Assembly (NCBI GenBank): GCA_026391855.1
Contig: JAPLDE010000056.1
Location: 1 to 46,880 of the forward strand
Direction of reading: 5' to 3'
DNA length: 46,880 nucleotides
From: Bacteroidota bacterium
GTDB taxonomy: Bacteria > Bacteroidota > Bacteroidia > Bacteroidales > CAIXZF01
In this document: positions 40,276-46,880 of the stretch, piece after piece
Numbering within the stretch: position 1 is the stretch's first letter
Layout of the letters: every line of letters begins with the position of its first letter
Translations under genes and position numbers: made by a program
Notes under the pieces: model-generated
Databases searched by the model: none
The model's input: the letters and a program-made list of their open reading frames with translations, nothing else
Told to the model about the DNA's origin: nothing

Positions 40276-43200
40276 CCAGGTTTATATCCTGGCGGTGAGG
40301 CAGCAGGTCATTTTTGGGATAAAGCCTGAAGGCATAATCATAAACCCCGGAAGTTCTTAAAGGCATTTCACACACGAAAGTGAGCTTTTTATCATCAATT
40401 TTCTGCAGGGTAAACTCCTTGATCAGCGCTACAGCATTCACTTCATCATTTTCTTTTACGCCAAAAACCACTTCAATCCCTATGTCATCAGGCGAAAGCT
40501 CATTGATGTCCAGTACGATCTCTGCCTGGAACACTTCTCCCAGGGAAAGAGGTCTTGTACTTGAGTTCGGAGTTTTAACAGAGATCACCTCGATGTTCTC
40601 AAATCCGCCCAATATTTTCTTTTTCCAGGAGGCTATCCGTCCTGCAACCCTGTAATTATCGGCTGAAAGCAATTTTGACCGGGAGATGAGTTTGCCGTAG
40701 AATTTGTCAAAATACTCATCCAGCATTCTCTTCATGGTATAATGAGGGGCTACTTCAGAGATGGTGTTTTTGATATACTGAATCCATTGGTGAGGGATAT
40801 TCTGGTCACTTCTGTGATAGAAGAGAGGGGTAATTTCTTCTTCAAGAATGTTATATATCGTTTCGGCGTCCAGTTCATCCTGGAAGCTCTGGTTCTGATA
40901 GGTTCTTTTCTCTTTCAATGCCCACCCGGCTTCAGGGCGGTAACCCTCAGCCCACCATCCGTCAAGAACACTGAAATTAATCACTCCGTTCATAGCGGCT
41001 TTTTCACCACTGGTACCTGAGGCTTCCATCGGACGGGTGGGGGTATTCAACCATACATCTACCCCGGAAACCAATTTTTTAGCCAGCGCCATGTCGTAAT
41101 TTTCTACAAAGATGATCCTTCCCTGGAACTCAGGTAGGCGTGAAACTTCTATGATACGTTTAATGAAATCCTGACCCGCCTTATCATTTGGATGGGCTTT
41201 CCCTGCAAATACGATCTGGATAGGGTGAGTGGGATGGTTTACCAATTCTTTAAGCCTGTCGATATTGGAGAAAAGCAGGTGTGCCCTTTTATATGTGGCA
41301 AAGCGCCTTGCAAAACCAATGGTCAGCACATTGTCATCCAGTCTGTTAAGTATCTCCAGGATGATCTTGGGATTCTCCTGCCTGCGGGTAAGGTCATTGG
41401 AGAGTTTCAGCCTGATCTCCTCCATGAGCGAGCTTCGGAGCTGGTTCCTGATTTTCCAGATCAGTTCATCGCTCACTTCATGGATCTTTTTCCAGTGGAT
41501 GGGATTCGACTGGTCGCTGAACAGCTCAGGGCCTATTCGTTCCAGATATAACTTTTTCCATGCACTGGCTGTCCAGGTTGGCATATGCACACCGTTTGTA
41601 ATATAACTGATATGCAACTCTTCAGGGAAATACCCGTCATAAAGGTACTTGAACATCTTTTGGCTGACCCGTCCGTGGATACGGCTAACCCCGTTGATCT
41701 CCTGAGATAACCTGGCTGCCAGAACACTCATCGAGAATTTCTCGTCGGGTTTGTTCTCAATGCCCCTTCCCAGGTTCATAAAGGTGTCCCAGCTTATATT
41801 CAACCTGTCGGCATAATGAGGAATATAGGTTCGCAGGGTATCTTCAACAAAGGCATCATGGCCTGCCGGAACCGGTGTATGGGTTGTAAACAGGGAGGAA
41901 GACCTCACTACTTCCAGGGCCTGGTTGAAACTGAGTTTCTCCTCCTGGACATATTTCCGTAACCTCTCCAGCCCGATAAACGCGGCATGACCTTCATTAC
42001 AGTGGTATATGTCCGGCTTCGCCCCGATGGCATCGAGCAGTCGTATTCCGCCAACACCGAGCAACAGCTCCTGTTTGAACCGGTTTTCCCAGTCCCCGCC
42101 ATATAACTGATGGGTTACCTGCCTGTCAACCTCCTGGTTTTCTTCAATATCAGTATCCATCAGATATAATGGAATCCGGCCGACTTCCGCTTTCCATACC
42201 TTGGCATAGATGTTTCTTCCGGGAAGCGCCATACTTACCATTATGGGTTCACCTTTTGAATTTCGTACCTGTTGAACAGGCAGTTGTGTGATCTGCTGAG
42301 GGATCATCTTCGATATCTGGTCACCATATAAAGAAATGGTCTGACTAAAATATCCATACCGGTATAACAATCCAATTCCTATGATATTCACATTGCTGTC
42401 GGAAGCTTCCTTCAGGTAATCTCCGGCAAGCATTCCCAATCCGCCTGAATAGATCTTCAGTGTATCATTCAACCCATACTCCATACTGAAGTAGGCCACT
42501 GTATGGGAAGGCTTGTTGACTGCCTGGGCCATATAATTATCGAAGTGAGCAGCCACTTCAGAAAGCTTCTGAATGAAATCCTTATTCATCGACAACATTT
42601 TAATGTGGTCGAATGAAAGCATTTCGATAAGTTTCATGGGGTTAAAGCCCGACTCTTCCCACAGGACCTTATCTGTCATCTCAAAAAGCTCATAGGCTTC
42701 ATCATTCCAACACCACCAGAAGTTAGCTGCCAGACGCTGAAGGTCCTTGAGATGAGGCGGTAGGCTTGGTTTCACCATAATTTTTTTCCATACCGGAAGG
42801 TTTGTTTTCTCACTTCCGGTAATAGTGTAATAATCAATACTTTGTTTACTCCAGAACAGGTGCGCTCTTTCTTCAACCTTGGATAAGGCCACTGAAAAAG
42901 CATCGAGATAAGCGCTGACCAGGTTTTCCCATAAGGCAGTCTGGGAAAGCTCTCCGGCTAACTTCCTGATATTCTTAATCTCGCCTGGTTTCTTATTTGA
43001 AAACTCACTAATAATGGTCGTTATTTTCTCCACCACTTCCACTGCATTGTCCTCATTACGATTAACCACAGAAATGGCACCGTCAAGCCTTGAGGCTTTT
43101 GAGATGATCCAGGCTCCGAAACCGGTAAGGGAGGTTGTTATCGTAGGGATCCTGAAAGCCAGGCTTTCAAGCGGGGTATATCCCCAGGGTTCATAATAAG

Positions 43201-44509
43201 ATGGAAAAACAGACAGGTCAAACCCGATGAGCAGGTCATAATAATGCAAGTCAAAAATGCCATCACTCCCGTTAAGGAAAGCAGGTACGAAAATGATCTT
43301 TACCTTATCTTCCTTCAGGTTTTGCAACCCGGTAGCCCTGATCCGGCCGAGGACCGGATCATGCTCGGTATCGAAAAGGTCGTGGGTCAGGTAAGGAGAT
43401 ACCTGACATTCACTCCCTTTCTGATTGTTAAGCCTTTTTAATACGATGGGATTGGGTCCTGTCTGATGAGCCGGTACCATGATAAAGGCGATCACTTCCT
43501 TTTGAAGCCCGGGGTCTTTATTGAGTTTCCACATCGAATCAATGAAAAGGTCGATCCCTTTGTTCCGGAATTCATATCTTCCACTGTTTATTATAAGCAG
43601 GCTGTCTTCTGCCGGTGCATAGCCAAGGACTGCAGCAGCCACTTTAAGGAGGCTTTGTCTGGCTCCGGCCCGTTTTTCGTTAAAGATCCCGTTTCCGGGT
43701 ACAAATGAGTTCTCGAAACCATTCGGTGTGACCACATCTGCCTTTTTACCCAGAAACTGGATACATTCAGGATTAGTGATCTCACTCACGGTAGTAAAAG
43801 CATCAGCCTGCTGTGCGGCTATTTTTTCAAGAGAATATTTTGCTCTGATACCCAGGTTGTTTGCCAGCTGGTCGGGCTGATAAGTGGATAAATCACGGTA
43901 TAAAGGCATAAAGTTTCCGGCAATCGATCTTCCCATAACGGTGGCATGGGTGGTAAACACTGTCCCTGCCTGCGGTACATTGTCCTTAAGGTAGAGGACC
44001 CCGGTCCCTGTCATCCATTCATGAAAGTGAGCGATCAGCCTGTCCTGGGCCGACAAATAGAATTTATAGTAGCTTTCGATGATTTGGGCAGCTGCATATC
44101 CGAACAAGGCTGGCTCAATATAATCCCACTGACCGGTTATTGAGTCAAGCTGGTACTTCACCCAGTAATCGGCAAAAATTTTGTCTTTCCCCGAAAAATA
44201 AGGAGTGAAATCAACCAGTAAAACCTGGGGAGAGCCCTCAATATTCCACCTTCCGATCCGGAACCTGAGTCCTTCCATTTCAGCCTTCTCTCTCCAGGCC
44301 CTGAATAAGGTCTTGTCTTCCAGAAACTCAGGGTTATCCTGGATCTCCATCCATACATCCGGTCCGATCAGAAAATACTGGCCATCGAATATCTTTGTCA
44401 GCGTGAGGGCTTTGGTTGAAACTACCGTATAAATTCCACCTACTTTGTTACATACTTCCCAGCTTACCTCAAACAGGTAACCGGGTCTGGACTGTTCTTT
44501 TTCGATCAT
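40262..44509 (-). CDS. Glycogen synthase-like (GT3) / alpha-glucan phosphorylase (GT35) fusion
   Basis: 1415 aa in two enzyme domains. Residues about 10-560 are GT3 glycogen synthase-like: FEVSWEVCNKVGGIYTVVSTKA at the start, and PSYYEPWGYTPLESLAF with YEPWG in the UDP-glucose pocket. Residues about 590-1300 are GT35 alpha-glucan phosphorylase: YFSMEYGLNDTLKIYSGGLG, NEGHAAF, TTHTPVPAGHDAF and the PLP-site region GTSGEKAAMNGVINFSVLDGWW. The last 110 residues are a beta-rich extension. Such fusions occur in Bacteroidota and let one polypeptide act in both glycogen building and breakdown. No frameshift was seen. Confidence 0.9.
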   Translation of the reverse strand: MIEKEQSRPGYLFEVSWEVCNKVGGIYTVVSTKALTLTKIFDGQYFLIGPDVWMEIQDNPEFLEDKTLFRAWREKAEMEGLRFRIGRWNIEGSPQVLLVDFTPYFSGKDKIFADYWVKYQLDSITGQWDYIEPALFGYAAAQIIESYYKFYLSAQDRLIAHFHEWMTGTGVLYLKDNVPQAGTVFTTHATVMGRSIAGNFMPLYRDLSTYQPDQLANNLGIRAKYSLEKIAAQQADAFTTVSEITNPECIQFLGKKADVVTPNGFENSFVPGNGIFNEKRAGARQSLLKVAAAVLGYAPAEDSLLIINSGRYEFRNKGIDLFIDSMWKLNKDPGLQKEVIAFIMVPAHQTGPNPIVLKRLNNQKGSECQVSPYLTHDLFDTEHDPVLGRIRATGLQNLKEDKVKIIFVPAFLNGSDGIFDLHYYDLLIGFDLSVFPSYYEPWGYTPLESLAFRIPTITTSLTGFGAWIISKASRLDGAISVVNRNEDNAVEVVEKITTIISEFSNKKPGEIKNIRKLAGELSQTALWENLVSAYLDAFSVALSKVEERAHLFWSKQSIDYYTITGSEKTNLPVWKKIMVKPSLPPHLKDLQRLAANFWWCWNDEAYELFEMTDKVLWEESGFNPMKLIEMLSFDHIKMLSMNKDFIQKLSEVAAHFDNYMAQAVNKPSHTVAYFSMEYGLNDTLKIYSGGLGMLAGDYLKEASDSNVNIIGIGLLYRYGYFSQTISLYGDQISKMIPQQITQLPVQQVRNSKGEPIMVSMALPGRNIYAKVWKAEVGRIPLYLMDTDIEENQEVDRQVTHQLYGGDWENRFKQELLLGVGGIRLLDAIGAKPDIYHCNEGHAAFIGLERLRKYVQEEKLSFNQALEVVRSSSLFTTHTPVPAGHDAFVEDTLRTYIPHYADRLNISWDTFMNLGRGIENKPDEKFSMSVLAARLSQEINGVSRIHGRVSQKMFKYLYDGYFPEELHISYITNGVHMPTWTASAWKKLYLERIGPELFSDQSNPIHWKKIHEVSDELIWKIRNQLRSSLMEEIRLKLSNDLTRRQENPKIILEILNRLDDNVLTIGFARRFATYKRAHLLFSNIDRLKELVNHPTHPIQIVFAGKAHPNDKAGQDFIKRIIEVSRLPEFQGRIIFVENYDMALAKKLVSGVDVWLNTPTRPMEASGTSGEKAAMNGVINFSVLDGWWAEGYRPEAGWALKEKRTYQNQSFQDELDAETIYNILEEEITPLFYHRSDQNIPHQWIQYIKNTISEVAPHYTMKRMLDEYFDKFYGKLISRSKLLSADNYRVAGRIASWKKKILGGFENIEVISVKTPNSSTRPLSLGEVFQAEIVLDINELSPDDIGIEVVFGVKENDEVNAVALIKEFTLQKIDDKKLTFVCEMPLRTSGVYDYAFRLYPKNDLLPHRQDINLVRWL

Positions 44510-44604
44510 GTTTTTCTTTCTTTCTTTCTTTTCTGATAGTATTAAACAAAAGTTTTTACAAAGAGGTTAATCACATTAATATTATAAATCTAACTAATTG
44601 ATAA

Positions 44605-45333
44605 TCAATAAAATAAAATAAAGATTGCCGGTCGTTTATGTAAATCTGGTTTGCTGAGTTTCTTCCAGTTTCTCACAGAATCTGAAATAATAAGCTGATT
44701 GTCAGATAAAAGATCACAGGAAACGCTGACATGGGTATCCTCTTTGCAGGATGCCAGGATACTTTCGAGAAGTTTCTCATTTCTGTAAGGGGTTTCCATG
44801 AATATCTGGGATTCTCCGTTCATCCTCGCAATTTTCTCAATTTCCCTGATTTTTCTAATCCTTGCCGTCTTATCGATGGGCAGATATCCGTGAAAACAGA
44901 ACTTCTGGCCGTTGGCCCCTGAAGCCATTAATGCCAGGAAGACCGATGAGGCTCCCGGAAGGGGAACCACTTCAACCCCAGAGGAGTGGGCCAGCCTTAC
45001 CGCTTCTGCCCCGGGATCGGCAATACAGGGCAAACCGGCCTCCGACATCAGTCCCACATTCTTCCCCGCCAGGATATAAGGCAAAAACAGCCCGGTTTCT
45101 TCGGGTTTTGACTGTTCATTCAGGACAAGAAAGGTAACGTTGTCAAAATGTGTAGAATAACCTGTACTCTTTAAGAATCTCCTGGCCGTAGTCAGTTCTT
45201 CCACTATAAATACATCAATGGTATTAAGCAGTTCCAGCGGAAAGAAAAGAGGCGGGAAGACGGGGTTATTTCCGATGGGAGTCGGTATAAGATACAGTTT
45301 GCCGGTCTTCATCCGTATAGGGTTTGTTACCAT
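44605..45333 (-). CDS. RsmI-like SAM-dependent methyltransferase
   Basis: A 242-aa tetrapyrrole-methylase-fold protein of the RsmI group: LYLIPTPIGN at the start, VGLMSEAGLPCIADPGAEAV and VVPLPGASSVFLALMASG for the substrate and SAM pocket, and IFMETPYRN. RsmI 2'-O-methylates C1402 of 16S rRNA; this short Bacteroidota form lacks the usual EDTRR and C-terminal domain, so the target could differ. The start may also be MKTGKLY at 45312. It overlaps the threonine dehydratase stop by 7 bp. Confidence 0.78.
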   Translation of the reverse strand: MVTNPIRMKTGKLYLIPTPIGNNPVFPPLFFPLELLNTIDVFIVEELTTARRFLKSTGYSTHFDNVTFLVLNEQSKPEETGLFLPYILAGKNVGLMSEAGLPCIADPGAEAVRLAHSSGVEVVPLPGASSVFLALMASGANGQKFCFHGYLPIDKTARIRKIREIEKIARMNGESQIFMETPYRNEKLLESILASCKEDTHVSVSCDLLSDNQLIISDSVRNWKKLSKPDLHKRPAIFILFY

Positions 45334-46277
45334 GGTAAAGCGGCCAGATCAACATTTCCGCCTGAGAGGATGATCCCTGCTTTCAATCCTTTCAGCTCAA
45401 TTTTTTTCTCCAGTAATCCTGCCAGGGGAACGGCAGAGGATGGTTCGATCACTATTTTCATTCTTTCCCAGATAAGGCGCATGGCTTCGATTATCGACCG
45501 CTCACTGACAGTAATGATGTCGGAAACATGATCGAGGATAATGGGGAAGGTAAGGCTTCCCAGGGAGGTTCTCAGTCCGTCGGCAATGGTATCGGGATTA
45601 ACAGAAGGAACCAATTGTTTTTGTTTAAAAGAAATGAAAGCATCCTGCGCCATTTCCGGTTCAACACCTATAACACGGGTAGACGGGGAAAAGTATGCTG
45701 CCGAGAGGGCTGTACCGCTAAGCAGGCCCCCCCCTCCGACAGGGGCAAGGATCACATCGAGGGCAGGGATGTCTTCCAGCATTTCTTTGGCTGCAGTAGC
45801 CTGTCCTGCAATGATCCTGGCATCATTATAGGGATGAATCTCAATGGCACCGGTTTGTCTGATCACCTCCTCCAGGGTAGATTCCCTGGCTTCCAGTGTA
45901 GGTATACAAAAGTGTATTTCACCACCATAACCCTTTACTGCTTCAACTTTTACTTTAGCTGAATTGGCAGGCATTACCAGGTAAGCCTTAATATTTCTGA
46001 GCCTGGCAGCCCTTGCCAGCGCCTGGGCATGGTTACCGGAGGAATGGGTGGCCACCCCCATCTTCATTTCCGTAGAATTCAAACTAAAGACAGCATTGGT
46101 AGCTCCTCTCGATTTGAATGCACCGGCTTTCTGAAAGTTCTCGCACTTAAAATACAATTCACACTTAAACAAATTATTCAGTGTAGAATTTGTAAGAACC
46201 TGTGTTTTATGTATATACGGTTTGATAATTTCATGAGCATGAAGAATATCCAGGGCTGTTACTGCAGGGGTATTCAT
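45327..46277 (-). CDS. Threonine/serine dehydratase (PLP-dependent)
   Basis: A 316-aa fold-type II PLP enzyme. The PLP Lys is in GAFKSRGA; SSGNHAQALA and GGGGLLSG bind cofactor and phosphate. It should deaminate threonine to 2-oxobutanoate, or serine to pyruvate. It lacks the ACT regulatory domain of biosynthetic IlvA, which fits the catabolic or serine-racemase-like type. It overlaps the LMW-PTP gene by 4 bp (ATGA) and the RsmI-like gene by 7 bp. Confidence 0.87.
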   Translation of the reverse strand: MNTPAVTALDILHAHEIIKPYIHKTQVLTNSTLNNLFKCELYFKCENFQKAGAFKSRGATNAVFSLNSTEMKMGVATHSSGNHAQALARAARLRNIKAYLVMPANSAKVKVEAVKGYGGEIHFCIPTLEARESTLEEVIRQTGAIEIHPYNDARIIAGQATAAKEMLEDIPALDVILAPVGGGGLLSGTALSAAYFSPSTRVIGVEPEMAQDAFISFKQKQLVPSVNPDTIADGLRTSLGSLTFPIILDHVSDIITVSERSIIEAMRLIWERMKIVIEPSSAVPLAGLLEKKIELKGLKAGIILSGGNVDLAALPW

Positions 46278-46750
46278 TCGGGTAAGCTCTTTTCTATGCG
46301 GGACAGGAGGTGATCGATAGCCACATCAAGGATTTTAAACGTTTCTTCAAAGTTTTTCATGTTGCCGTACCATGGATCCGGCACAGGCTGGTTTTTTCCC
46401 GGGTTAACCACATTCATCAGATAGTCGACTTTTGCTTCATCTTCATGATTTCGGGCTTCAAGCAAAACATCCCTGTAGTTGTTATGATCCATGATAAAGA
46501 TCAGATCACAGGTATCAAAATCATTTGTGGTAAAAAGTCTTGCTCTATGATTGGAGATATCTAAGCCATGGTTCCCAGCAACCCTTGCAGCGCGATAGTC
46601 AGGAGGATCGCCCCTGTGAAAGGGTTCAAAACCAGCTGAATCAACTTTTATACTGGCAGTGAGCCCTGCTTTCTCCACTTTTGATTTCATTATTCCTTCA
46701 GCAAGAGGGCTTCGGCAAATATTTCCCAGGCAAACAAAAAGTATCTTCAT
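46274..46750 (-). CDS. Low-molecular-weight protein tyrosine phosphatase
   Basis: A 158-aa LMW-PTP. The P-loop is VCLGNICRSP with nucleophile Cys7 and Arg13; the general-acid Asp125 is in VPDPWYG. It removes phosphate from tyrosine in proteins, often regulating polysaccharide export. The start MKILFVC at 46750 gives the family's standard N-terminus; the longer frame adds ten residues with no counterpart. The order after the putative dnaA end is known from other Bacteroidota. Confidence 0.92.
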   Translation of the reverse strand: MKILFVCLGNICRSPLAEGIMKSKVEKAGLTASIKVDSAGFEPFHRGDPPDYRAARVAGNHGLDISNHRARLFTTNDFDTCDLIFIMDHNNYRDVLLEARNHEDEAKVDYLMNVVNPGKNQPVPDPWYGNMKNFEETFKILDVAIDHLLSRIEKSLPE

Positions 46751-46842
46751 AAGAAATTTTAAGAAGGCAAAAGTAGGCAATTACCTCCTAAAAATAAACC
46801 CTGATCAGAACGAAAGTCCCTTCAGCCCCATTCAGTGCCGGA

Positions 46843-46880
46843 TCAGATCCTTATTTTCTTTTCCAGGTCTTCCACGTAAA
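46843..46880 (-). CDS. C-terminal tip of a gene, possibly dnaA
   Basis: The minus strand ends YVEDLEKKIRI with TGA at 46843-46845; the gene runs off the right edge. The short charged helix resembles the end of Bacteroidota DnaA proteins, and dnaA upstream of an LMW-PTP gene is a known arrangement. Only about 12 codons are visible, so this is a weak call. Confidence 0.35.
   Translation of the reverse strand, partial: YVEDLEKKIRI

Overview
The window comes from a member of the Bacteroidota, most likely Bacteroidales-like. The evidence is a protein with a T9SS-type C-terminal sorting domain, a glycogen synthase-like/alpha-glucan phosphorylase fusion typical of the phylum, TAnnTTTG-type -7 promoter boxes, and the gene order LMW-PTP / threonine dehydratase / RsmI-like next to what looks like the 3' tip of dnaA. 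No rRNA, tRNA or CRISPR array was seen.

Positions 1 to about 19.4 kb are a prophage read on the minus strand. From right to left: a small protein, a DUF2335 membrane protein, three accessory proteins (one PLD-like), two small-terminase candidates, and the large terminase (TerL, 14.3-16.0 kb). After TerL comes about 9.3 kb of cargo, and then a portal-like protein, a DUF6712-like protein, three further phage proteins, a GH108 lysozyme and the 5' part of a holin cut by the window edge. TerL and portal are normally neighbours, so the cargo appears inserted into the packaging module.

The cargo (5.3-14.2 kb) holds a BsuBI/PstI-like type II restriction-modification operon with its own regulator, an S23 four-helix-bundle gene, and five single-gene units: a 219-aa unknown, a RadC/JAB protein, and 109-aa, 144-aa and 54-aa unknowns. 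Each unit has a 119-166 bp nested dyad-symmetric element just upstream, and four of the five keep a hairpin terminator. They look like phage morons or cassettes built on one shared regulatory element, and this is the least conventional thing in the window. A family of roughly 100-bp palindromic repeats is scattered through the cargo and beyond. One copy lies between 29-bp direct repeats, one supplies the C-terminus of a gene, and one is part of a 446-bp tandem triplication.

Positions 19.1-24.0 kb are a degraded junction. They contain a frameshifted C-terminal fragment of a phage tail-type protein abutting the C-terminal half of a tyrosine integrase, a low-GC toxin-antitoxin-SecB-like chaperone (TAC) operon behind a 16-bp perfect palindrome, a phage structural fragment, an IS66 orf1 relic with an internal stop, a T9SS protein, a spanin-like gene and a second, truncated holin. 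The duplicated holin suggests remnants of tandem related prophages.

From 24 kb rightward is host chromosome: an isoprenylcysteine methyltransferase-like protein; a minus-strand group fabG / vWA-like membrane protein / YdcF-like / M48 protease / PBP1A for envelope and lipid functions; a plus-strand signalling cluster of three sensor kinases (two split by frameshifts) and a lone receiver; the glycogen enzyme; and the RsmI-like, threonine dehydratase and LMW-PTP operon.
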